This document shows, in pieces, positions 1 to 5,601 of a stretch of 5,601 nucleotides of DNA; position 1 is the stretch's first letter; each line of letters starts with the position of its first letter. The translations under genes and the position numbers were made by a program. The stretch covers positions 1 to 5,601 of the forward strand of contig CANGVZ010000176.1 of NCBI GenBank assembly GCA_947457285.1, written 5' to 3'. The notes beneath the pieces are model-generated. The model saw only the letters and a list, made by a program, of their open reading frames with translations, did not search any database and was not told the origin of the DNA. Origin of the DNA: Flavobacteriales bacterium (GTDB taxonomy: Bacteria > Bacteroidota > Bacteroidia > Flavobacteriales_D > Sanyastnellaceae).

Positions 1-1514
1 TAGGTGGTGGCGTCCGAGAAGTGAGCCATCCTAGTTATCAGGCATGGCGTTATGCGGCATTGTTGGAGGGGTTTAATGAAGAAGTGTACAATCAGAATAT
101 CTCTCTTCAGCCTTGTGCCTTCTTGCATAATTGTGAAATGCCTGGGGATTTGGTTTCTCATTTTTACGATGAGCATTTGAAAAAGGCCCCCTTGTTCATC
201 AAGAACGATGTGGTGAAGTTGGCGGAGTTTATCAAGTCGTTTGTGAAATTCGGCGATCCCACCAACATCATGTATCGCATTGAGAACGGTCGTATTCGTC
301 CTTCCAAAACCATTGCCGATAGCATTGCAAAAATGATCAATGGGAATGAGGAATTTGTGATGATCGACGATCAGAAAATTGCTTTTGAGTTTGCTCGAAA
401 TTTGGTTCACGCTTCTTCATACAAAGAGAAGAATGTCCTCGTAGTGCGCGGAGGACCTGGAACTGGAAAGTCGGTTGTTGCTATTCAGTTGACTGCCCGA
501 TTAACAGCCGAGCAGAAGTTGGTTCAGTATGTCAGTAAAAACAGCGCTCCGCGCGATGTTTATGCGAGTAAGCTAACAGGATATCGCACGAAGTCGTGGG
601 TGAATAATTTGTTCAAAGGTTCAGGCGCATACATCAATACGCCGAATGGGGAGTTTGATGCATTAATTGTTGATGAGGCGCATCGGTTGAACGAGAAGAG
701 TGGCATGTTTTCGAATTTGGGAGAGAATCAGATTAAAGAAATTATAGAAGCAGCCAAGTGTTCCATCTTTTTCGTAGACGAAGACCAGCGCGTGACAATG
801 AAAGACATTGGTTCGCGAGGAGAAGTTGAATTTTGGGCCAAGAGAGCAGGAGCGAAGGTTCATTATTTGGAATTGGAAAGTCAGTTTCGATGCAATGGAA
901 GTGATGGCTATTTGGCTTGGTTGGACAATATGTTGGGAATACGCAAGACTGCAAATTTGAATATTGATGAATTGAATTATCAATTTGAAGTGGTCGACGA
1001 TCCGAATGAATTACGTAGACGAATAACTGAATACAATTCGGAACGAAATCGCGCGCGCATGGTGGCTGGATATTGTTGGCCATGGAATTCGAAGAAGGAC
1101 AAGAAGGCCATGGATATAGTTATCCCGGAATACAATTTTGGGATGCAGTGGAATTTGACTCAGGATGGTATGCTTTGGATCATCAGTCCAGAGTCCGTGA
1201 ATCAGATTGGTTGCATTCATACCTGTCAAGGATTGGAAGTGGATTATGTTGGAGTCATTATTGGCCCGGACATGGTCATCAGAAATGGCCGATGGGTTTG
1301 CAGACCCGAATATCGCGCCAGCAGCGACAAGAGTGTTCACGGCATGAAGTCCCTCATGAAACGCGACCCGCAGAAAGGACAAGAAATGGCAGACTTGATT
1401 ATTAAGAACACCTATCGAACGTTAATGACAAGAGGGATGAAGGGTTGTTTGGTTTATAGCTGTGATGAGGAGACGAGGGAGTTTTTGAGTAATTTAGTTC
1501 TTTCTAAATCTTAG
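1..1514 (+). CDS. DUF2075 / Schlafen group 3-like DNA/RNA helicase, 5' partial
   Basis: Probable superfamily 1 NTP-driven helicase or translocase, C-terminal part. Residues are counted from the GTG at 21. Visible motifs are Walker A GGPGTGKS (144-151), Walker B LIVDEAH (215-221), motif III-like FVDEDQRV (251-258), QFR (288-290), motif V-like HTCQGLEVDYVGV (400-412) and motif VI-like YRTLMTRG (465-472). This order and these sequences are characteristic of DUF2075 (the Schlafen group 3 helicase domain). The GTG at 21 is probably not the true start. The frame is open to the left edge (upstream codons read GGVRE), and SHPSYQAW is normally internal in this family, following an N-terminal region that is sometimes nuclease-like. 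That missing region cannot be judged here. All core ATPase motifs are intact and the gene ends at TAG 1512-1514. It lies 39 bp before the DUF4062 gene on the same strand, so co-transcription is likely. A defence role is inferred from context; the substrate is unknown. Confidence 0.88.
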   Translation, partial: GGGVREVSHPSYQAWRYAALLEGFNEEVYNQNISLQPCAFLHNCEMPGDLVSHFYDEHLKKAPLFIKNDVVKLAEFIKSFVKFGDPTNIMYRIENGRIRPSKTIADSIAKMINGNEEFVMIDDQKIAFEFARNLVHASSYKEKNVLVVRGGPGTGKSVVAIQLTARLTAEQKLVQYVSKNSAPRDVYASKLTGYRTKSWVNNLFKGSGAYINTPNGEFDALIVDEAHRLNEKSGMFSNLGENQIKEIIEAAKCSIFFVDEDQRVTMKDIGSRGEVEFWAKRAGAKVHYLELESQFRCNGSDGYLAWLDNMLGIRKTANLNIDELNYQFEVVDDPNELRRRITEYNSERNRARMVAGYCWPWNSKKDKKAMDIVIPEYNFGMQWNLTQDGMLWIISPESVNQIGCIHTCQGLEVDYVGVIIGPDMVIRNGRWVCRPEYRASSDKSVHGMKSLMKRDPQKGQEMADLIIKNTYRTLMTRGMKGCLVYSCDEETREFLSNLVLSKS

Positions 1515-1543
1515 TAATGGTATTTACCCTAACAATGAGGAAC

Positions 1544-1548
1544 AAGGA
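1544..1548 (+). promoter_or_regulatory. Ribosome binding site of the DUF4062 gene
   Basis: AAGGA, five bases before the ATG at 1554, is a good Shine-Dalgarno match and supports that start. It lies within the 39-base gap after the helicase stop. I see no convincing promoter in that gap, which favours read-through from the helicase gene. Confidence 0.6.
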
Positions 1549-1553
1549 ATAGA

Positions 1554-3074
1554 ATGTCTAAAACGAGTATTTTCATAAGTAGTGTTCAGAAGGAATTTGA
1601 AGCGGAGAGGCTTGCATTGTGCGAATACATCTTGGCAGACCCTCTTTTGGGGCGTTTTTTCGAACCTTTTGTTTTTGAGAATTTACCTGCTTCTGATCAA
1701 CGAGCGGATGCTATTTATTTGCGTGAAATTGAAAGGTGCTCAATATACATAGGGCTTTTTGGTAAAAGCTATGGACTAATCAACTCTGAGGGCATTTCTC
1801 CGACAGAGCTTGAATTTGATAGAGCGTCAGCCTTGCATAAGACTCGTTTTATTTTCTTGACTAAACACATTGCGAGCGATCGCCTTCCGCAGCAAAATGC
1901 ATTAATTGAAAAGGCTCAGTCTTTTTTAGTTCGCAAGAAGTTTGAAACCATTGACGAACTGAAATCAGCTGTTTATGCCTCGCTTGTTCAATACCTAATG
2001 GAGAAGGAAATTATACGCATGGGTCCGTTTGATGCATCCATTCATCCTTCGGCTACTCTTGCTGATATAAATGAAAGGAAAGTCAATGATTTTGTTCGTG
2101 TTGCTCAATCCAAAAGAGGTTTTGCTTTGGCGGAATCGTCGAGTGTGGAAGATGTTTTTACACATCTTAATTTAATTAATGGCAAGCGTATTTCAAATGC
2201 AGCAATTTTGTTGTTTGGAAAAGATCCCCAACATTTTTTTATTAATTCGGAAGTGCGTTGTGCTCACTTTCATGGTGAAATTGTAGAAAAGCCTATTCCG
2301 TCTTATAAGGTTTTTAAAGGAGATGTATTCGAATTGGTCGATCAGGCAGTGGATTTTGTTCTCTCTAAGTTGGATTATTCTGTCGGTACAAGGTCTTTGG
2401 AAACATCAATCCCGGGTAAATATGAAATCCCGAAAGAGATTATTTCAGAGGCTGTGGTTAATGCTATTGCTCATAGAGATTATACCCAAAACGGTAGTGT
2501 TCAAATCATGTTATTTCGTGATAGATTAGAAATAATTAATCCAGGAGCGTTGCCTTTGGGATGGTCAATAGAAAAGTTGAAGAGGCCACACGCCTCAGTC
2601 CCTTTTAATCCGCTGTTGGCAGAGCCAATGTACCTTAAAGGGTATATAGAGCGTTTGGGAACTGGAACAGCAGATATGATGCGCCTTGCACAATTGAATA
2701 ATTTGCGGGAACCCATATTTGAGCAGAATGAAGATTTTACAATTACGATTTACCGGCCAAGTACCAACCAAGTACCGACCAAGTACCGACCAAGTACCGA
2801 CCAAGTAACTATCAACTACGAATTGGGTAGTGTTGAAGTTCGAAATTTATTGAAAGTGGTTGAAGGAGAGATGAGTAGTAAAATGATAAAAGAATCGCTT
2901 GGACTAAATCACAGTGGAAATTTCCGCGAAAATTACATTGATCCAGCACTCCGCGATGGTTTAATTAGAATGAAATATCCCGAAAGCCCTAATCATCCGA
3001 AGCAGCGATATTTGTTGACGGCTTTGGGTGAAGAAGTGAAGAGGCAATTGGGAAATTGGTCAGACATCGTCTGA
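1554..3074 (+). CDS. DUF4062 - GHKL ATP-binding - winged-helix protein
   Basis: A 506-residue, three-part cytosolic protein. Residues 3-95 are a DUF4062 domain, with the start SKTSIFISSVQKEF, the segment IYIGLFGKSYG (64-74) and SPTELEFDRA (82-91). DUF4062 is usually seen at the N-terminus of NTPase or signalling proteins and is predicted to be TIR-like. Residues about 170-400 match the ATP-binding half of AlbA_2/RecG-like proteins: FGKDPQHFF (221-229), a GHKL N-box EAVVNAIAHRDY (299-310), NPGALPLG (329-336) and GYIERLGTGTADMM (363-376). The AlbA_2 nucleic-acid-binding domain normally found at the N-terminus of such proteins is absent and DUF4062 stands in its place. Residues about 423-490 form a probable winged helix, joined by a repeat-encoded linker at 401-418. 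The ATG is chosen on the Shine-Dalgarno sequence and on the domain start. Its likely role is an ATP-dependent sensor or regulator working with the upstream helicase gene; this is inference and no reaction is known. Confidence 0.85.
   Translation: MSKTSIFISSVQKEFEAERLALCEYILADPLLGRFFEPFVFENLPASDQRADAIYLREIERCSIYIGLFGKSYGLINSEGISPTELEFDRASALHKTRFIFLTKHIASDRLPQQNALIEKAQSFLVRKKFETIDELKSAVYASLVQYLMEKEIIRMGPFDASIHPSATLADINERKVNDFVRVAQSKRGFALAESSSVEDVFTHLNLINGKRISNAAILLFGKDPQHFFINSEVRCAHFHGEIVEKPIPSYKVFKGDVFELVDQAVDFVLSKLDYSVGTRSLETSIPGKYEIPKEIISEAVVNAIAHRDYTQNGSVQIMLFRDRLEIINPGALPLGWSIEKLKRPHASVPFNPLLAEPMYLKGYIERLGTGTADMMRLAQLNNLREPIFEQNEDFTITIYRPSTNQVPTKYRPSTDQVTINYELGSVEVRNLLKVVEGEMSSKMIKESLGLNHSGNFRENYIDPALRDGLIRMKYPESPNHPKQRYLLTALGEEVKRQLGNWSDIV
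2751..2809 (+). repeat. 11-bp tandem repeat within the coding sequence (CCAAGTACCGA units)
   Basis: Four full 11-bp units run from 2757 to 2800. The first is CCAAGTACCAA and the next three are CCAAGTACCGA. They are flanked by a 6-base partial copy (2751-2756) and a 9-base partial copy (2801-2809). Three units make 33 bp, which encode one 11-residue cycle (PSTNQVPTKYR, then PSTDQV). Because 11 is not a multiple of 3, gain or loss of one unit shifts the downstream frame. The two alternative frames stop at TAG 2828-2830 and TGA 2851-2853. The repeat lies exactly in the linker between the GHKL domain and the winged helix. Confidence 0.95.
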
Positions 3075-3080
3075 CCAATT
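3054..3080 (+). terminator. Perfect 12-bp stem, 3-base loop hairpin; candidate terminator
   Basis: The left arm AATTGGTCAGAC (3054-3065) and the right arm GTCTGACCAATT (3069-3080) pair perfectly around the loop ATC. The hairpin straddles the stop codon (TGA 3072-3074) of the DUF4062 gene. A run of six T lies at 3092-3097, about 11 bases downstream. That is further than in a classical intrinsic terminator, so the terminator call is moderate. The position between convergent genes fits. There is no T-run on the opposite strand next to the stem, so function in the plus direction is more likely. Confidence 0.45.
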
Positions 3081-3119
3081 GAGTTGTACGATTTTTTAGG
3101 ACAACTGAATTTATACTCA

Positions 3120-3998
3120 CTATCTCCCACCCTCAAAAACGTACTTCCTATGATAGCTCACATTTGATTCATTCAGATGCGAGGCGTTGTTGCGTGGGAC
3201 AAAAATCTTATGATTAGAGAACTCATGGAAATATTCATTGATGCGACTACCATTGAGCTTGGGGGAGATGATGAGTTCCCGTTCCTCAGAAATGCTAATG
3301 GCGCCGCGATCCAATGCCCAGTGATGAATCTTACACAAGGCAATACCGTTGGTTATGTGATCATCTCCAAAATGTTGAATAGGTTTGACATGACAGGCAT
3401 CAATGCCAATGAGTGTGTCCCCTAGCCTGATAGATTGTTCGCAAATGGCGCATTTTCGTTCATAGCTATCCAATACTTCCTCCACGAATAATCTACCTCG
3501 TCTTTTCTTGATTGCCTCTTGGTTCATGTGTTGATGCATGATTTCCTCTATTCCCAAATCTCTTAGGATATCATCATGGTAGGCTTCAGGCCAATACTCA
3601 TTCAAAAGTTGAATGACTAAGATTTTTGCTTGCTCAATGTTTTGTAAAAAGGAATGGAATGAAGGCGGAAATTGTGCGGAAGCATTTTCAACTTCGGATC
3701 GCGATACTGAATCGGGATTTTTTAGATCTTGTCTTTTAATGTTACTTTCCCATAAATTCGGACTGGAATTGAGGTAAACAAAAGGGTATTCAGGCTTAAG
3801 CGTCTTCGTGTTTTTTAGTCCGTATTTACCCAGTAGCATCTTCAATGGCTTTTCAATTTCTTTGAAAGTAAAAACGTTGGGCTTACCATGAATAACATCC
3901 GCAATGGTAAGCAACAACAACAGGGGCTTATGCAATGAAATGACACCGCCACTTTTGTTGACTTTTATTTTGGCGATCTCTTCGAAGTAATTGAGCAT
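3120..3998 (-). CDS. HNH restriction endonuclease, phosphorothioate-DNA-binding (SBD-HNH) type
   Basis: A 292-residue probable modification-dependent DNA endonuclease. The N-terminal half matches what I know of the sulfur-binding-domain family: SLHKPLLLLL (21-30), a segment around FKEIEKPLKMLLGKYG (45-60), EYPFVYL (70-76), NLWES (81-85), then AYHDDILRDLGI (139-150). The C-terminal half is an HNH fold. Likely zinc ligands are C183, C186, C222 and H225, and likely catalytic positions are H203 (in DACHV), N217 (in TNGIALC) and H226. The ending SYHRKYVF (281-288) is also typical, so the protein looks full length. The start is the only possible ATG, since an in-frame TAA lies three codons upstream; no clear Shine-Dalgarno sequence precedes it. 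Family members I recall have an Arg-Gly-Gly-Phe where this protein has ASAQF (106-110), so binding of phosphorothioate is uncertain. It is last in the minus-strand operon, 63 bp after the GIY-YIG gene. No dnd genes are visible. Confidence 0.85.
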   Translation of the reverse strand: MLNYFEEIAKIKVNKSGGVISLHKPLLLLLTIADVIHGKPNVFTFKEIEKPLKMLLGKYGLKNTKTLKPEYPFVYLNSSPNLWESNIKRQDLKNPDSVSRSEVENASAQFPPSFHSFLQNIEQAKILVIQLLNEYWPEAYHDDILRDLGIEEIMHQHMNQEAIKKRRGRLFVEEVLDSYERKCAICEQSIRLGDTLIGIDACHVKPIQHFGDDHITNGIALCKIHHWALDRGAISISEERELIISPKLNGSRINEYFHEFSNHKIFVPRNNASHLNESNVSYHRKYVFEGGR

Positions 3999-4013
3999 GG
4001 CGTATTAAAAATA

Positions 4014-4040
4014 TTTATAACGAACTGAGTGAAATGTGAA
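4014..4040 (-). promoter_or_regulatory. Weak candidate promoter for the HNH gene
   Basis: In the gap between the GIY-YIG stop and the HNH start, the minus strand reads TTCACA (4040-4035) and TATAAA (4019-4014), separated by 15 bases. The -10-like box is good, but the spacing is short and the -35 match is partial. The AT-rich background makes such matches likely by chance. It would allow expression of the HNH gene separately from the restriction-modification pair. Confidence 0.2.
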
Positions 4041-4061
4041 GTTGTTTTTAGAACAAAATTG

Positions 4062-5000
4062 TCATTTCTTTTTGTTCGTTAAATACAATACTCTATTTTC
4101 CTGAAGTAAAGACAAATTTTCTGATAGATTGTTGGGGAAAATTTTTGTAGAAAATGAAATTAGCACCCGCTCGATTAGGAGTCTAGTGCTATCAGAAGTT
4201 TCTGGTGGTAATTGAATAATTGAATATTCATTCCATTCATTAAAGTTATGATGCGCTTGAGATTCAGGATAGCGCTGTGAAAGTGATTTTCTTGTCTCTC
4301 CGATGTAAAATAATCCTTTTTCTCTATTCAAAAGGAGGTAAATATTATTTTCATTTATTTCTCTGTTCAGATATTCACGAGGTTTCCACTCTGTAACCTG
4401 TATCCTTCGCAGAACCTCTTGGTCATCACTCAATAAATAATCGGCAATTAAATAGGAACTCAACTCTCGGAAGACATTTGGGAAACCTTGAATTTCTTCG
4501 CGAACCCTAAATAACTCTTTAATAATTACGTTTGGTGAATTGTTCTTCCAAGAAATTTTTATTTGTAATTGTTCTTTGAATCCTCCAATATCAAATTCGG
4601 TGTATTTAAGATTTTTGTAGTAATCATCTCCAATATGAAATTCTAATGATCTAACGAAGCTTTTGGGATAGTCCTTGGCCAATTGAACAGCAAAGTCTTT
4701 ACCCCATTTTAATCTATACGAACTCTCTTTGTTTCTTTTTTTTATAAATGATAGCCACAGTGTAGCTGTGAAAAGAATTTTCTCTCTATTTAATTCACGT
4801 GGCTGTTCATATTCGATAGTTACGTCCCACTTAAAATTATCTTCATTGTGATTGTCTAAAATGTCAATACCCCATGCCTTTACATAATAGGAAGGTATTG
4901 TTATTGTTAAATCATTTATGAAAATGGACTTATGTATGTCAAGTGGAAAAAAATCACTGGACAATCGTATGGGTTGAACTCTATTAGATCTTTTATCCAT
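4062..5000 (-). CDS. GIY-YIG nuclease, probable Type II restriction endonuclease
   Basis: A 312-residue protein counted from the ATG at 5000. The C-terminal third carries a GIY-YIG nuclease core: NIYLLL (219-224), FYIGET (231-236), R243 in SLSQRY, and E277 in LLIERVLI as the metal-binding glutamate. Asparagines near NNLSEN (290-295) follow. About 210 residues of unrecognised sequence lie before it and may hold the DNA-recognition part. Its place directly behind a C5-cytosine methyltransferase supports a Type II restriction enzyme cutting the sequence that the methyltransferase protects; the recognition site cannot be read from the sequence. The ATG is one base after the methyltransferase TAA, which suggests translational coupling. 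An in-frame TTG at 5039 would give 325 residues and a 38-base overlap, with a GGGG nearby as a weak ribosome site; I prefer the ATG. The gene is clearly more AT-rich than its neighbours. Confidence 0.8.
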   Translation of the reverse strand: MDKRSNRVQPIRLSSDFFPLDIHKSIFINDLTITIPSYYVKAWGIDILDNHNEDNFKWDVTIEYEQPRELNREKILFTATLWLSFIKKRNKESSYRLKWGKDFAVQLAKDYPKSFVRSLEFHIGDDYYKNLKYTEFDIGGFKEQLQIKISWKNNSPNVIIKELFRVREEIQGFPNVFRELSSYLIADYLLSDDQEVLRRIQVTEWKPREYLNREINENNIYLLLNREKGLFYIGETRKSLSQRYPESQAHHNFNEWNEYSIIQLPPETSDSTRLLIERVLISFSTKIFPNNLSENLSLLQENRVLYLTNKKK

Positions 5001-5001
5001 T

Positions 5002-5601
5002 TTACAAAAAATGAGAGAGTGAGTTTCCAATTTTTTCAATTACCCCAACTACCAAGGCATTACCCATAAAAAATGCTCTTTTCACATCTGTTGTTCCTAT
5101 TGTGTGATTATCCGGAAACATATTACATCTTTCAAGTTCCACTGGGGTAAGTCTTCGATACTTTCCATTTTGAATGATAATGTGTTTGAATCGACTCGGA
5201 GTGGGGCCACCTTCTGATGTAATGATGGTTCTTGCTGGATTGCTTAATGAGTCTGGGAAGGACATCGATCCTTCTGAGAAAAAGTATTTCCCGCCATCAG
5301 CCCTTGTGCGTTCTTCTTTTTTAGATCCTTTTGCGTATTTCCATTTTGGGACCTCTGCTTCTGGAATAAAAAATTCTTTTGGGACTTCTTTCAATGGGAG
5401 TACGATGTCTTTTAAAACCGTGCGCTTGTCATCATAAGTTGATTCTACTTTGATGGTGTGCACTTCGTGATTGATCATAACACCCGCGTTTTCAAAGCTG
5501 AGCTTGTTTTTTTGAGTGTTGAAATTGTTTGAGACTTCCAACAGGTCATTTGAAAGTGTGAACTTTTGCTCAATATTTTTTGAACTTTTCGAACATTCAA
5601 A
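5002..5601 (-). CDS. DNA (cytosine-5-)-methyltransferase, C-terminal part (5' end beyond window)
   Basis: The last about 199 residues of a C5-cytosine methyltransferase, which transfers methyl groups from S-adenosylmethionine to cytosine in a specific site. Motif IX is visible as RRLTPVELERCNMFPDNHT (codons near 5163-5101) and motif X as AFFMGNALVVGVIEKIG (near 5074-5024), keeping the Gly-Asn-Ala of motif X. The stretch before them, with SNPARTIITSEGG and PSRFKHI, belongs to the end of the target-recognition region. The cofactor-binding and catalytic motifs (FxGxG, the PC dipeptide, ENV, QxRxR) are not here: the frame stays open through 5601, so they must lie outside. A TTG at 5541 is a possible but unlikely start because no complete methyltransferase could begin there. 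The stop is TAA at 5004-5002, one base before the nuclease ATG. It is probably the first gene of a methyltransferase - nuclease - HNH operon. I do not recognise the recognition sequence. Confidence 0.88.
   Translation of the reverse strand, partial: FECSKSSKNIEQKFTLSNDLLEVSNNFNTQKNKLSFENAGVMINHEVHTIKVESTYDDKRTVLKDIVLPLKEVPKEFFIPEAEVPKWKYAKGSKKEERTRADGGKYFFSEGSMSFPDSLSNPARTIITSEGGPTPSRFKHIIIQNGKYRRLTPVELERCNMFPDNHTIGTTDVKRAFFMGNALVVGVIEKIGNSLSHFL

Noticed and set aside
21..23. GTG as the true start of the helicase gene.
   Set aside because: The frame is open upstream to base 3, and the sequence around it matches an internal part of DUF2075-family proteins.
663..1405. Several open frames of 100-123 codons opposite to or offset from the helicase gene.
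   Set aside because: They lie wholly inside a gene with clear conserved helicase motifs, and their translations show no recognisable domain; they are by-products of its codon pattern.
1876..1885. GCGATCGC, the HIP1 octamer frequent in many cyanobacteria.
   Set aside because: A single copy in 5.6 kb is too little to support a cyanobacterial host.
2751..2809. A CRISPR-like or iteron-like array.
   Set aside because: The 11-bp units are directly adjacent with no spacers and sit inside an intact reading frame, so they are neither a CRISPR array nor a plausible replication origin.
3177..3425. An 82-codon plus-strand open frame opposite the HNH gene.
   Set aside because: It overlaps the conserved HNH zinc and catalytic region on the other strand and shows no family signature.
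5174..5437. An 87-codon plus-strand open frame opposite the methyltransferase gene.
   Set aside because: It overlaps the target-recognition region of the methyltransferase and has no recognisable motif.
5539..5541. TTG as the start of a short 179-residue methyltransferase-like protein.
   Set aside because: The frame remains open upstream to the window edge and the essential N-terminal motifs are missing, so it is a cut-off gene rather than a short one.

Overview
The window looks like part of a bacterial defence island. It holds five protein-coding genes, packed tightly and converging on an intergenic gap at about 3075-3119. No RNA genes, insertion sequences or CRISPR arrays were seen. I cannot name the organism. 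Base composition is moderate and uneven (hand-counted sample lines run from about 27-30% GC in the GIY-YIG gene to about 48-57% in the helicase gene). One gene has a clear purine-rich Shine-Dalgarno sequence, so a bacterium is likely, but no lineage-specific marker is present.

Left half, plus strand (1-3074). First comes the 3' portion of a DUF2075 / Schlafen-group-3-like superfamily 1 helicase. Its reading frame is open at the left edge, so its N-terminus lies outside the window. After 39 bases comes a gene for a 506-residue protein. It has an N-terminal DUF4062 domain, a GHKL-type ATP-binding domain of the kind found in AlbA_2/RecG-like 'ATP-binding proteins', and a C-terminal winged helix. 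The linker before the winged helix is encoded by an 11-bp tandem repeat. A change in copy number would shift the frame and remove the winged helix, so this is a candidate phase-variable switch. The two genes probably form one transcription unit. A 12-bp perfect stem overlaps the end of the second gene.

Right half, minus strand (5601-3120). Read in the direction of transcription, this is a C5-cytosine DNA methyltransferase (its N-terminal motifs lie beyond the right edge), a GIY-YIG nuclease whose ATG lies one base after the methyltransferase stop, and an HNH endonuclease resembling the phosphorothioate-DNA-binding (SBD-HNH) restriction family. The first two make a plausible Type II restriction-modification pair: the methyltransferase marks host sites and the nuclease cuts unmarked DNA. 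The HNH protein is a second nuclease that may recognise a different DNA modification.

The helicase/DUF4062 pair and the restriction operon are probably independent defence modules placed side by side. The most interesting points are the 11-bp repeat switch, the helicase plus DUF4062-GHKL pairing, and the SBD-HNH-like nuclease downstream of a C5-methyltransferase.
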